Shown here piece after piece: positions 23,201-29,706 of a DNA stretch of 64,000 nt. Position numbers and translations under genes: made by a program. The stretch is from Aldrovandia affinis. Its lineage: Eukaryota; Chordata; Actinopteri; Notacanthiformes; Halosauridae. The stretch covers positions 620,001 through 684,000 of the forward strand of contig JAINUG010000328.1 in the NCBI GenBank assembly GCA_029706075.1, written 5' to 3'. The notes below the pieces were generated by a model. It made no database searches and was not told the origin of the DNA. It worked only from the letters and a program-made list of their open reading frames with translations. The stretch's first letter is position 1. Each line of letters begins with the position of its first letter.

Positions 23201-26067
23201 CTTAGCTGCGGATGAGTGGTGATCCATGACTGCGGGCTTCTGAAAGAGAGATCTCGCAGAAGCAGTGCTGAAATGTCAGAGATCTGACATGTTATAAATC
23301 ATTTGCTCCATGTTCTATGAGTGCTCGAAAAGTCTCTTGAAAATGAGCCTCTTTTTTTTATTTTTTATTTTTTATTAAATGTTTTTATTTCAAATAAGTA
23401 GTACAGTACAACCATTGTAATTGTGATTTTGAAATCCCCCCCCACCTCCCACCCTCCCACACACAGGATACATGAGAAGAATCAGAATAAAATCCTAATA
23501 AAATACACTAGAGAAACTCCACAGTTATATCACCACAGCCGCCCGTTATAGACTATCAGTGATTGGCTAGCAGTACATTTTTCACCTTTTTAATTCCAGT
23601 GTTTCACATATGCATAGTGCTGGGTTTAGCTCTATTAATTCTGGCAGAAGTGAGTTCTAGGCATAAAGGTAGTGATTCAGGTAGTGATTCAACCAATGCT
23701 TTATAGCTAGGGAGTGAGGTGATATCCAGTGTTGGATGACCACCTTTTTGATAGCGGTCATACCGGCTAGCCACAGTTTGCGCACCCTCTCTGTAATTTG
23801 GATCTGTGAGTCATCATTCAGAAGATGGAGAGCAGGCTCCATGGGAAAGCAGACATCAGTCAATGAAGAGATAATACCCACTACTTTAGTCCAGAACGTG
23901 TCAATCTTGGGACAGTCCCATAAAGTATGCAGTAGAGCCTCTTTCATTTTGAAATACAGTACTACATGTGACAGATTTTCTATTTATGAAGTCAAATTAA
24001 TAAAGGAATATTCAAGATTTGTATTATAACTTCAAAAAGATCTGGATTCGTTCAACACTTTTAACTCTTGACTTACGATTTAAGGGCAAGGTAGATCTTT
24101 ATTTTAACACAGTTGATTTCAACGATGGTCAACATTAATGGAAAATATTGTGTTTGAACTGAATAAAAGTGAAATTTACATTATCTCTATGCCAAAGACA
24201 GGCCAGGATTGCATCATCATTTGTCCTTTAACATAAAAATAAACATTTTAATGTTATTCTTGACAAACACAGTTTGGTGAGATCATTTTGGGTGATTTGC
24301 AGAACTTGCCAAACTGTGTGGGTGAATATGACAGTGAACACTCATATTTATTTGCAAGTCAAAATTAAAGACAAACTTTGATTGAATGCAGTTATTTATT
24401 TTGGGGGAGGGAATCAGTCGGTACCCCTCTCTCCACTCAAACACCTTACAAACAATAAAGGCCTTTGAATGGCTCCTTTGGAGCCACAGTTCTGGATTTA
24501 CCCATCTGTCTTTAAAGGAAAACTGTCGCGGTTTTAATGTTCGCTCATTTCCGAATGTAATCGACTCTTACCCTGTTCAGATTTAATGTTTTGACTGTGT
24601 TACAAACACAGTTAAAAACTTATGGTGAATTTCAAGTGGTAAAACCTTTACACTTAAAATAGATCAGGCCTGCTGAGCCATTTGCAGTTAAATGCAATTT
24701 GGTAACTTTGTTGAAAACCTGATAGATTAATATCCACAACTAATGCAATTAGAAATTAAAAAAAAATACTTACTACCATAACTGTGCAACAATGAACCTC
24801 TCTGGGACTGTGGAATGTTCTCGCTCCGGACAGGAAGCGGTTTGTCTCATACACCAACAGTCTTCCTGCTCTGAACCATGTTCTCTTACTGCCGATAGAA
24901 ACAAATAAAAGCATTATTAAATATATACTGAACAAATGGCAGCATATTCCAAACATCGCGATATATAATATGCATGTTACAATTTAATGAAGTCTTGTTA
25001 ACTATGTAATTTTACAAACTGAAATAGACAGAGCTCAATAGCAATATCAACACCCTCCCTCTCTCAACGAACTGAATAATGGCAAACTGTTCAACTCTGT
25101 TCAGTGCTGATTTATCCATTTATATGGAAAGACAGTGAAATTATACAATGCTCAATTCAGTCATGCTCCTCAAGCAATTTTACAAACTTACAAATAGCTG
25201 TTTAGAAAAGCTTGTTCTTTTCCTCAAATAAATAAAATGTTGCTAGCTAGCTAACACTAACACTGGTGATAAACTAACATTAGCTGAGATATAAATGTAA
25301 ATATATATATTTTATAATATGTCATGAATGCTACAATTAATCACAGTTGACTCCTAATTAGAGAATGAGGGCTACCAATGCTAACAACCCCCTCCTTCTT
25401 TATAACAAACCAAATTAGTTGCAAAAATCATATGCAAATGACAATGACCTTGAAATGTATGGTCGGATACTCCAACACCCTAGCTATGACACTAAAAAGT
25501 TCTGGTTGGTGATTTGTTTGTGAGCTTTGCTGTACAGTGCAGAGTATTCAGTCTGAACTTGGTGGCAGACTGGCACACATGTAGGGTGGGGTTATGGTTG
25601 TGAAAATGAATAGATTGTTGCCAATGCTCAGCGAAGGTCATTACTTTTGAGTCCCAGCCTCAAACAACAATTTTATTAATGCAATTATTTGCTAAATAAT
25701 TTGTGTATGTTCCGAGGTAGTTTTCAGCAATAAAAAAAAATTGATTGAAAGCCGTGACAGTTCTCCTTTAAATTAGACTTAGACATTTTTTAACTTTTGT
25801 TACACAATGTTTTCCATTCATTTTTGTGCTGGCTTAACTCTCGTAGCGGTGTTTAAGGAGCAGAGGTGCTGTGCATGTTTGGCGATGCTGTGGTCGTGTC
25901 CAAATGGTGTTTAAAGGGTAGAGGTGCTGTGTGTGTTTGGTCCTCAGGTTCAGTGCGAGCTGAAGAGGAAGTGGGAGAGTGTGTGCCTGAACTGCCACAT
26001 GAGCCGGGCGTACCAGCGGCGCGGCTCCTCGTCCTACCGGAACGCCACCGAGACCACCGTACTGTGA
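2164..26067 (+). CDS. vipr2: VIP/PACAP receptor VPAC2-like, 3' ten exons (whole-gene entry)
   Basis: Class B (secretin-family) G-protein-coupled receptor for VIP/PACAP peptides; by family knowledge it sits in the plasma membrane and couples mainly to Gs/cAMP. Ten exons (2164-2255, 9116-9213, 13343-13475, 15684-15834, 16408-16468, 18687-18756, 19915-20006, 22072-22198, 22962-23003, 25948-26067) have AG/GT borders and compatible phases, giving 328 codons from the last extracellular-domain exon to the stop. Phrases [48 protein letters not shown] and VQCELKRKW identify the family. [15 protein letters not shown] and LVKDDIL match VPAC2 better than VPAC1 or PAC1. The signal peptide and early extracellular-domain exons are not in the window. 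No in-frame stop or frameshift was seen. A teleost-specific VPAC2 duplicate cannot be excluded. Confidence 0.9.
2505..2725 (+). repeat. Old interspersed repeat, copy 1
   Basis: Shares a degenerate framework with 4375-4545, 24236-24400 and 35690-35820: AAATCAACATT, then CTTT..TTT/ACTCAC, AA..ACAAGTGATTT-like text, ACACA..TTGCCAA..TTCATT, and an end near GATTGAAGCCAGACC. No terminal inverted repeat or target duplication was found. The class is unknown and the divergence suggests age. Confidence 0.4.
3211..3326 (+). repeat. Minisatellite, 29-bp unit, four copies
   Basis: Four tandem copies start at 3211, 3240, 3269 and 3298; the core is TTTAGTGTTACCATAGTGTG with one to a few changes per unit. 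It lies in a vipr2 intron. The TTAGGG-like phrase (TTCAGGGTTTAG) is incidental; the units are not telomeric. Confidence 0.85.
3828..4065 (+). mobile_element. tRNA-derived SINE, family B (tail ATTGGCCACTAAATTGGGAG)
   Basis: The body has the GC-rich text seen in five other copies here (17880-18250, 19448-19845, 22556-22866, 26905-27210, 43558-43760), including CCTCGGAGAATTAGCT-like and GAATTGAAATAATTATAATT segments, and ends in the family tail ATTGGCCACTAAATTGGGAGAAAA. A B-box-like GGTTCAAAACCC sits near 3852. This copy has lost most of its head. Confidence 0.75.
4375..4545 (+). repeat. Old interspersed repeat, copy 2
   Basis: Best preserved of the four: TCAATCAACATTCATCC, TTTACTTTGACTCACA, ACAAGTGATTTTG, ACACAGATTGCCAAG, and ends at TGATTGAAGCCAGACC. 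Same order and spacing as copy 1 at 2505-2725. Function and class unknown. Confidence 0.4.
4690..4850 (+). mobile_element. tRNA-derived SINE, family A (L2-type tail)
   Basis: The head TAGTATAGTGGTTAGGGAAC looks like a tRNA A box and is followed by TTGTAGATTAAATTCCCAG as a worn B box, then GGGGCACTGCTGTTGTACCC and ATTGCTTTGCTAGATATCC. The same body occurs at 15935-16135, 22255-22405 and 43246-43490; the better copies end in the L2 LINE tail. This one is truncated in the tail. Confidence 0.75.
5110..6430. other. Intron stretch without recognised element
   Basis: Part of the first intron in the window. I see AT-rich unique-looking DNA, short TAGC runs near 6350 and no coding potential. Short open frames here lack codon structure or family similarity that I recognise. 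Confidence 0.5.
6440..7075. repeat. Unclassified interspersed repeat, possible LTR remnant
   Basis: Text of the type GGACCCAAAAGCAGAC..GGCGTTTATTTAG followed by purine-rich, loosely repetitive sequence resembles 16781-17680 (GGACCCAGACGCAGACC..AACGTTTAATTCAG). Both begin with the same layout, which marks a family. No coding part or clear ends. An LTR is my guess, not shown. Confidence 0.35.
7720..9072 (+). mobile_element. Tc1/mariner transposon, internally deleted, carrying a nested hAT element
   Basis: Inverted ends CAGTCGTGGCCAAAAATATT and, reversed, CAGTCCTGGTCAAAAATATT, both flanked by TA (7718-7719 and 9073-9074). Between them about 8155-8440 holds the C-terminal half of a Tc1 transposase: [12 protein letters not shown] (catalytic D), then after a break [15 protein letters not shown] (catalytic E in the known Tc1 motif). 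Several stops and shifts make it a dead copy; the N-terminal half is missing. The right end lies 43 bp from the acceptor of the vipr2 TM1 exon. Confidence 0.9.
8449..8824. mobile_element. Non-autonomous hAT element nested in the Tc1 copy
   Basis: 376 bp with inverted ends TAGGGTGACCAG and (reversed) TAAGGTGACCAG and a perfect 8-bp target duplication ACTTGATT at 8441-8448 and 8825-8832. Eight-base duplication and these ends are typical of hAT elements. No coding capacity. It is younger than the Tc1 copy it interrupts. Confidence 0.9.
9116..9213 (+). CDS. vipr2: vipr2 exon: transmembrane helix 1
   Basis: Acceptor CTTCTGTTGTAG ends at 9115, donor GTGAGT starts at 9214; enters in phase 0 and leaves after two bases of an Arg codon. 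It reads [20 protein letters not shown] then [10 protein letters not shown], the TM1 helix in the pattern known from VPAC2 (VKAIYTLGYSVSL..TGSIILCLFR). The intron upstream ends only 43 bp after a Tc1 terminus. Confidence 0.93.
9335..13118 (+). mobile_element. L2/RSg-like LINE, near full length, decayed
   Basis: Begins near AAGATGGCCACCCACAG. The frame 9893-11515 (540 codons) carries an apurinic-type endonuclease: [63 protein letters not shown]. After a break, RT pieces follow in other frames: [13 protein letters not shown] near 11920, then a palm box reading YAADTVLY near 12165, where YADD would be expected. The 3' end CTTGCCTGGTTAAAGATTGGTTAAATAAA is the family's tail. Endonuclease long and open, RT broken by shifts and deletions: not active. 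Lies wholly in a vipr2 intron. Confidence 0.88.
13343..13475 (+). CDS. vipr2: vipr2 exon: intracellular loop 1, TM2, extracellular loop 1
   Basis: Acceptor CCCATATGCAG ends at 13342; donor GTTAGT at 13476. Completes the Arg codon, then [32 protein letters not shown] and [22 protein letters not shown] is the loop-1 signature of VIP/PACAP receptors; LVKDD and the CSDQPS loop point to VPAC2. The GTTAGT donor is slightly off the GTAAGT consensus but the next exon restarts in phase with the conserved GCK cysteine. Confidence 0.93.
13802..13965 (-). mobile_element. tRNA-derived SINE with L2-type tail (minus copy)
   Basis: On the minus strand it reads GTGGCTCAGTTGGTAGAGCA (A box) then GGTTGTGGGTTCATTCCCCA (B box) and ends in TGTAAGTCGCTTTGGATAAA and AGCGTCTGCTAAATGGCATA. 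A sister copy on the + strand is at 26651-26795. The head is close to a tRNA, but the tail and the second copy show a SINE rather than a tRNA gene. Confidence 0.85.
13999..14155 (-). mobile_element. L2 LINE 3' end, short copy
   Basis: Minus-strand 3' end of the L2 family seen at 30422, 59215 and 62700: TAAGCATTTAGCAGACGCTC then TTATCCAGAGCGACTTAC and the next ~100 bp of 3' UTR. 5'-truncated. Confidence 0.8.
14170..14775 (-). mobile_element. Ty3/Gypsy pol fragment (fossil)
   Basis: Minus-strand text carries the RT active-site phrase YLDDILIFS, the following [10 protein letters not shown] region and the FLGF..FYR.FIR region of teleost Gypsy elements (RT into RNase H). It is a broken internal fragment with several breaks, no LTRs, lying inside the Harbinger-like element; old. 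Confidence 0.7.
15684..15834 (+). CDS. vipr2: vipr2 exon: TM3, intracellular loop 2, start of TM4
   Basis: Acceptor ATGCTGTTTCAG ends at 15683; donor GTAAGC at 15835; phase 0 in, one base of Gly out. Reads [53 protein letters not shown] carries the TM3 cysteine that pairs with extracellular loop 2. The [21 protein letters not shown] stretch is nearly identical to the VPAC2 core including the Glu of the class B HETx-type polar network. Confidence 0.95.
15935..16135 (-). mobile_element. tRNA-derived SINE, family A (minus copy)
   Basis: Minus-strand body with GTTAGGGAACTAGGCTTGTA, GAGGTTGCAGGTTTGATTCC (B box), GGTGGGGCACTGCCATTG and GAGCAAGGTATTTAACCTGA-complement text, ending in a worn L2 tail at the low-coordinate side. 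Same family as 4690-4850. Confidence 0.8.
16408..16468 (+). CDS. vipr2: vipr2 exon: TM4 to extracellular loop 2
   Basis: Acceptor TATTTCATTTAG ends at 16407; donor GTAAGG at 16469. Reads [20 protein letters not shown] with split Gly codons at both ends. The GWG/FPT junction and IYLEDTG are conserved; VPAC2 has LYLEDTG at this place. Confidence 0.92.
16781..17680. repeat. Unclassified interspersed repeat, possible LTR remnant
   Basis: Opens TGTGATGGTGGGATAAGG then ACCCAGACGCAGACC and GAACGTTTAATTCAGGCAAG; the rest is A/G-rich text with many short imperfect internal repeats. Related in layout to 6440-7075. No coding part is recognisable and the right edge is vague. Confidence 0.35.
17880..18250 (-). 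mobile_element. SINE family B (minus copy)
   Basis: The low-coordinate side reads TTTTCTCCCAATTTGGTAGC then CAATTACACCCTA, the complement of the family tail; the high side ends GTAACCACTAGACCACCCGG, complement of a tRNA-like A-box head. The GC-rich middle matches 22556-22866. Short open frames here are by-products of the GC-rich body. Confidence 0.85.
18287..18526. mobile_element. Foldback MITE (long inverted repeats)
   Basis: Ends CAGCAGTGCCCAGG and, reversed, CAGGAGTGCCCAGG, with inverted arms of roughly 85 bp (GATCTACTGGGTG, GCTTTTGTTCCAG and TAACACACCTGATT recur in reverse). 240 bp, no coding. Ends look hAT-like, but the flanks give no clean 8-bp duplication. Confidence 0.75.
18687..18756 (+). 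CDS. vipr2: vipr2 exon: extracellular loop 2 and start of TM5
   Basis: Acceptor CATTTGTTTAG ends at 18686; donor GTGAGT at 18757. Reads [20 protein letters not shown] then SIM. The Cys is the loop-2 partner of the TM3 cysteine. The usual WW pair followed by a basic residue (PWWVIR in VPAC2, WWIIK in VPAC1) is here PMWVIN. Confidence 0.92.
19448..19845 (+). mobile_element. SINE family B, longest copy
   Basis: Head GCGGATAGCGTAGCGGTCTA (A-box-like) and GGATTTGGTTCAAAACCTGC (B-box-like), a GC-rich body with GGGCGCCATTTGGCTGTA and a tail GTAATTGGCCACTAGATTGG then GAGAAAAACTGG and a poly-A run at about 19836-19848. The full head-to-tail layout makes this the best reference copy in the window. Confidence 0.85.
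19915..20006 (+). CDS. vipr2: vipr2 exon: TM5 and intracellular loop 3
   Basis: Acceptor CTTGCCAAG ends at 19914; donor GTATGT at 20007. Reads [20 protein letters not shown] then [10 protein letters not shown] and two bases of Arg. [12 protein letters not shown] and the GGNDQSQY loop are a near-exact VPAC2 match and differ from VPAC1 and PAC1. Confidence 0.95.
20215..20306. mobile_element. Short MITE with Tc1/mariner-type ends
   Basis: Ends CAGGTAACTGCCAAAACAAA and, reversed, CAGGTAGCTGCCAGAAAAGG; 92 bp. The same end text starts the transposase-bearing relic at about 40478 (GGTAACTGCCACAATAAAGG), so this is a deletion derivative of that family. Confidence 0.75.
20444..20870. repeat. (AATC)n run plus unclassified fish repeat
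   Basis: AATC tandem run (20444-20470) followed by CTTTATTTTTGTATAGCGCC and CAGGTTGTCACACAGCACTT, a phrase widespread in teleost repeats, then unique-looking text to about 20870. Class not determined; possibly a LINE 3' end on the minus strand. Confidence 0.5.
21041..21226 (+). repeat. Minisatellite, ~36-bp unit
   Basis: About five tandem units built on AGTTTTAAAAGCCCGCACAC followed by a CA-rich spacer and ATGAAAC. The repeated minus-strand peptides (RAFKT.S..CV) are by-products of the unit, not a protein. Confidence 0.85.
21991..22082 (+). promoter_or_regulatory. vipr2: Tandem duplication of a splice-acceptor region (46-bp period)
   Basis: TGGAAAGGCTGTAAC..ATTTCAGGAGGTTGGCC (from 21991) is repeated 46 bp later as TGGAAAGGCTGTAAC..ATTTCAGGAGGCTGGCC (from 22037). 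The second copy is the real acceptor (AG at 22070-22071). The first (AG at 22024-22025) is a decoy that also copies the first exon bases. A third partial unit (GGAAAGGCTGTG) lies at 21961. Confidence 0.85.
22072..22198 (+). CDS. vipr2: vipr2 exon: TM6, extracellular loop 3, start of TM7
   Basis: Acceptor ATAATTTCAG ends at 22071; donor GTAACA at 22199. Completes Arg, then [40 protein letters not shown] and [12 protein letters not shown] is the TM6 signature with the conserved Pro kink; F.L.LGSFQ opens TM7. A decoy acceptor lies 46 bp upstream. Confidence 0.95.
22255..22405 (+). mobile_element. tRNA-derived SINE, family A
   Basis: CAGTGTAATATAATGGTGAG as head, GATGGGGCACTGCCGTTAC, then ATTGCTTCAGTAATATCCAG, CTGTATAAATGGATGGATAA and ATGTAAGCTTTGTAAATAAC as a worn tail. 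Follows the TM6 exon by about 55 bp. Confidence 0.75.
22406..22528. mobile_element. Short piggyBac-like MITE
   Basis: TTAAAGGGGAACT at the left and, reversed, ATAAAGGGGAACT at the right, with inner inverted TGACATCAT. The left TTAA target is intact, the right has become TTAT. About 120 bp, non-coding. Confidence 0.6.
22556..22866 (-). mobile_element. SINE family B (minus copy)
   Basis: Poly-T and GGTTGCCAATTATACCC (complement of the tail) at the left, GC-rich body, and the tRNA-like head near GGTTTCGAACCGCGTCCCTG on the right. Its GC content explains the overlapping open frames on both strands. Confidence 0.85.
22962..23003 (+). CDS. vipr2: vipr2 exon: TM7 end
   Basis: Acceptor TTTAATTCCAG ends at 22961; donor GTAAGC at 23004; 42 bp, phase 0 to phase 0. 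Reads [15 protein letters not shown] separate 42-bp exon at this place is the rule in class B receptors; VPAC2 reads [14 protein letters not shown]. Confidence 0.95.
23345..23960 (-). mobile_element. L1/Tx1-clade LINE, 3' end
   Basis: Minus frame 23657-23947 carries the C-terminal L1-type phrase [18 protein letters not shown] (H..W.C..I..FW) and a following helical stretch. The low-coordinate side is a T-rich run (complement of a poly-A tail) at 23350-23390. Strongly 5'-truncated. Confidence 0.75.
24236..24400 (+). repeat. Old interspersed repeat, copy 3
   Basis: TTCTTGACAAACACAGTTTG, TGAGATCATTTTGGGTGATT, CTTGCCAAACTGTGTGGGTG and TTTGATTGAATG follow in the order of the copies at 2505-2725 and 4375-4545. 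Confidence 0.35.
24522..25771. mobile_element. piggyBac-like non-autonomous element
   Basis: TTAA at both borders (24522-24525, 25768-25771); ends TTAAAGGAAAACTGTCGCGG and, reversed, TTAAAGGAGAACTGTCACGG (17 of 20 match). TTAA targets with TTAAAGG-type ends are the piggyBac hallmark. 1.25 kb, A/T-rich, no transposase. Lies in the last vipr2 intron, ending 176 bp before the terminal exon. Confidence 0.8.
25948..26067 (+). CDS. vipr2: vipr2 terminal coding exon: cytoplasmic tail and stop
   Basis: Acceptor GTCCTCAG ends at 25947; TGA at 26065-26067. Reads [48 protein letters not shown] is VPAC2-specific. The tail is shorter than the mammalian one between RN and TET, yet ends TETTVL where mammals have TETSVI: a class I PDZ ligand. 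SSSY and TETT offer phosphorylation sites (inference). The stop overlaps a donor-like CTGTGAGG, but the matching C-terminus argues the stop is real. Confidence 0.93.
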   Translation, partial: VQCELKRKWESVCLNCHMSRAYQRRGSSSYRNATETTVL

Positions 26068-26650
26068 GGCCGCAGATTTGAGCATTTTTATACAGATCAG
26101 ACGCCAGACGTGTTTACATTGCTGTACGATGAATCTGGTATTTTTGGTCAATAATACCAGGTTTTTACTTTGGCTGCTGCTGCTGCTGCCTCATAGCCCC
26201 CCCTGCTGCCCACTCGTGATTCGGTTCTCAGGCTCTGCTGAGTTAAATGTAGTTGTATTGACAGAAAAGTTATCGATGAGGACAATTATATGTTAAAAAG
26301 GGCATTTAAGTAAACATGTCAAAAATAATTAGTGGTATGTGAATTCTGGCATTTCATGTTCCACAATGTATTTAAAAATACATGTAAAAAATCTGAGGAG
26401 ACATGTAAAATACAGATATGGTAAACCAACAGCTTTCTGTGCAACAGTGCAAACCAATTAAATTGACAGCTGTAAAGGTTCCTGTATTGCATCAAAGTAC
26501 CATGAATATGTATATGTGTACGTGTTATGTTTACTTATTTCCATTGGTATTTCTGTAAGTGTTATGCTTTCTTTGAGTATGGATTAAAAGTAACAACATT
26601 CGATATTATCTTGGACAGCAATCTGTTAAATTGACATTAATTACGTGGTT

Positions 26651-26795
26651 CTGTGTGGCTCAGTAGGTAGAGCGTGGCGTTGGCAACGTTTAGGTTGAGG
26701 GTTCAATTCCCACTGGGACCACATATACTAAAAAAATGTATGCATTCATAACTGTAAGTCGCTTTGGATGAAAGCGTCTGCAAAATGGCATATAT
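26651..26795 (+). mobile_element. tRNA-derived SINE with L2-type tail
   Basis: TGTGGCTCAGTAGGTAGAGC (A box), GAGGGTTCAATTCCCACTGG (B box), then ATATACT..ATGTATGCATTC and TGTAAGTCGCTTTGGATGAA, AGCGTCTGCAAAATGGCATA. Sister of 13802-13965. The head folds like a tRNA only in part and lacks a proper acceptor stem. Confidence 0.88.
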
Positions 26796-26904
26796 CTATC
26801 TAATTACCTCGTTGGAAAAATATCAAAGTAAACATATGCCCTATGCACAGATTGCATGCTACACTGTGTCACTCACAAGGAGATGTATGATGTTTTTCTC
26901 CAAG

Positions 26905-27210
26905 TTTGATGTCCAGTTGTACCCTCTATTTCTATGTACCCACCCTCCCCCATGAACCCGCCGCCAATCACTATGGGACAAGCCAATACCCCTTGGCCGG
27001 CAATGATCCACCTCCTCCAAGACGGAACTTATCTACCTGTCTTACAGGGACGCCCTTCGCGCTTCTCGGCAAGCTTGTGCCGGCTCTCCCTCCCCCCTCC
27101 CCATGGGGCAGGCAGCCAATTGTTGCCCCCAAGCAGGGCTCCTGGCCAGAGCAACCTGCAACCTGCACTCCGGGCGAGTACTTTGACCGTTACACCACCC
27201 GAGGCCCCTG
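26905..27210 (-). mobile_element. SINE family B (minus copy)
   Basis: GTCCAGTTGTACCCTCTATT at the left (complement of the tail region), GC-rich body, and TTGACCGTTACACCACCCGA (complement of the tRNA-like head) at the right. Confidence 0.82.
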
Positions 27211-27869
27211 ATTTATGACTTTTTACACAAATATTTTTATATTGGTGTCAAGAGTGTGGTCAAACTAGATAACACAAACCCCATAATTCACTGGGAGAGT
27301 TCCACTGGAACTATGGCCTGGCCTTAGTAGCAGTGTTATTTGTGAAATAGCTTCATGTGGCTTGTTCAGATCTGGATTATATTAAGTGTTTTTCTTCCCT
27401 CCAATGCCCTTGCAGTGTTGGATGATTAAAGCAGTGTTAAACATAAAACCAATAAAAACACAATGAATGTCATAATATTCATAGTATCTGATAAAAATGC
27501 AATACATCATGTGGAAGTATTGTAGCATGTGAATGTAATGTTTTTGTTTTTTATTGTATAAACTCTTTGTAAATTAAGATAGACAGAGTACCTGCCTAGC
27601 CCCCGTTTTCCAGAATTATGAGTGAGGAAGGAAACTGATCAGATGTACAGAATAGTTTCATATTATACAATGTTTATTTAAGGGCCTTAACACTTTCACT
27701 GTACATCTTGGGTTTGTGTAAAAGCATTTATTGACCTCTGAATCTGTTTTTCAAGTGAAAAAGTTAAAATAATAACAACAATCAGTGCCTATATGTGACC
27801 CATACATTTTTGTATGTGTGTTTTTGTGTTGAAAATTGTTCTGCTTTTAACTCAAAACAATCATGGACC

Positions 27870-28426
27870 TTAAAGGAGTACTCTCATCAAAATCCTGACT
27901 TTACAGAGTTTTTTATCATATGTGCAATAGTGAATGAAAACAAGTACTGTAAAATGTTGGTAAAATGGGTCGAAAGTTGCTTATAGGACCTCTTGCAATG
28001 TGCTGATAGTTGCTGATTCAAATCGCATTACGAGCAATGACATAATAACACAGGTCATTTGTCTACATTTTGAATTCCCTTCCAACTTAAAAGAATGCCA
28101 ACACTCTACAATGGCACAATGCTACGGTAGATCTATGCATTTATAATTCTAAAATGGAGGATCATGCTACATTTTCCTCAAAACTGATCTCCTGGATAGG
28201 AAAATGAGCAGTGTCTGTCAATCAAGCTAGATATAATTTATTCAAGAATATCATTACCATCCATTAGGATGCTGTACTTCCCAGGTGAAAATAGGCTTAA
28301 AATAGAGATGGTTTTTTAAATGATTATTGATTTATTAGATTTCCAAACTAGAAAGTAGTTTTATTGATACAAAAACATTTACAAGAGAAATTAGCAGAAT
28401 TTAAATTGGTGGGAGTACTCATTTAA
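27870..28426. mobile_element. piggyBac-like non-autonomous element
   Basis: TTAA at 27870-27873 and 28423-28426. Ends TTAAAGGAGTACTCTCATCA and, reversed, TTAAATGAGTACTCCCACCA. 557 bp including targets; no coding part. Confidence 0.8.
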
Positions 28427-28429
28427 CAG

Positions 28430-29120
28430 CCATGCCCATATGTTAGGATGTTATGCTGCTGTTTCTGAAAATATGCTGTTTAAATTTATTACAACGTGAT
28501 CTGTTTGAAATGTGCATTTGATGTGAATCTTCAGTCAGTGGTTGGCTTGATATTGAGCTGTAATATTTCTCTTAAATACTTTCTTTAAACTGTTAATTCT
28601 CACAACTTTTTCATGAGGTTGAAATTTCATGAGGTAATATAAGAACAGCACTTACTTCCATTCTGTACTTGGCCCAGTTTCTATACCATAGCTACATGAT
28701 AGAGAGAGATTGTGTTATTGCTGTCATGTTATGGAATTATAAATAAATCTATTTCATAAGACATGTAAATACATGTTCCCCGGGAGATTTATTTTCCTTT
28801 ATTTAAACAGGTCCATCAACAGAGAGCTCAAGTCTCATGTACAGTGACAACCTGGGGAATCAATGTGGGTAGGGAAGATTGATATTATGTTGTATACAGT
28901 AAGGAGAGAAGTAAAGTCTTCTCCATGGAAGGTGGAATTAACAGTTTCTGCACCAGAGAACATACAGCCTAGCATAAATTGACTAGCTACATATTTTCTC
29001 ATGTAACATGTTACCAAAACGTCCTTCTCCATAGATGCCTGACTGAGATTACTTGAGTTTGTGATGGGAAATGTGAATTGCTGACTGCTGAAACTACACA
29101 ATGTACAAATGTATACATAT
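28430..29120. other. Stretch with a LINE tail scrap
   Basis: Mostly AT-rich DNA without recognised content. About 28785-28860 reads TTTATTTAAACAGGTCCATC then AGTGACAACCTGGGG, the complement of a LINE 3' tail of the kind that ends the 9335-13118 element. Confidence 0.4.
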
Positions 29121-29123
29121 ATT

Positions 29124-29706
29124 TTAATTACGGCAGGGTCTGAGTCCACTACCAAGATCTGTTTCTTTTCATCATTCATCAAAAACTAACACAAACCTTT
29201 TACTCAGGAGAACAATTTGACCTCTAACTATTTCACTAAGCTCTGCTGACATAATTACAAACAGCTGCAAAAGCTTTTGCAAAGGCAGTGTCCTTTTTCA
29301 AGATTAAAGCACCTGCAGTAGCAACGAGAACACATACAGGACCATATATTAGTTACGTCAATATCCGGTATTAATTGTTACAAGACCAAAACAACTCACA
29401 CTGTGTATTAGGAGTGTCCATGTATTAAAACTTAAATGAAAAATAAGGTGTCACAACATTTTGAGGAAATGAAAGGTAATGGTATGCAAACAAAATATTT
29501 ATAGCAAACACATTTTTAATTTGTATCAGTGTTTTATGACATTCTTGAATCAAAATACACATTTTTTAATTTGTATCAGTGTTTTATGACATTCTTGAAT
29601 CAAAAATACCACGCGTAAACATTTTGTGTTAGTTTTCAGTGAACAATGAAGAACAATGAAAACAAACAGATCTTGGTTGTGGACTCAGACTTCTGGACCC
29701 TACTGT
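29124..29706. repeat. Inverted repeat with ~435-bp spacer
   Basis: Left arm 29124-29196 reads GTCTGAGTCCACTACCAAGA and TCTGTTTCTTTTCATC..AAAACTAACACAAA; the right arm 29632-29706 gives the same text reversed (GTCTGAGTCCACAACCAAGA on the minus strand). Arms about 75 bp, roughly 85% alike. No transposon ends recognised. Confidence 0.75.
29512..29610 (+). repeat. 50-bp tandem duplication
   Basis: TTTTTAATTTGTATCAGTGT plus TTTATGACATTCTTGAATCA occurs twice, 50 bp apart, with almost no differences, so it is recent. It lies in the spacer of the inverted repeat at 29124-29706. Confidence 0.85.

Larger units (their letters stand above)
26068..27456 (+). other. vipr2: Likely vipr2 3' UTR, end uncertain
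   Basis: First polyadenylation-type hexamers after the stop are ATTAAA at 26583-26588 and AATAAA at 27451-27456. Two SINEs (26651-26795 and 26905-27210) fall between them, so the earlier site is favoured for a compact UTR. Transcript data would decide. Confidence 0.4.

Noticed and set aside
26651-26730. tRNA-like gene on the + strand
   Set aside because: A and B boxes are present, but the segment continues into an L2-type tail, has a sister copy at 13802-13965 and lacks a sound acceptor stem: a SINE head.
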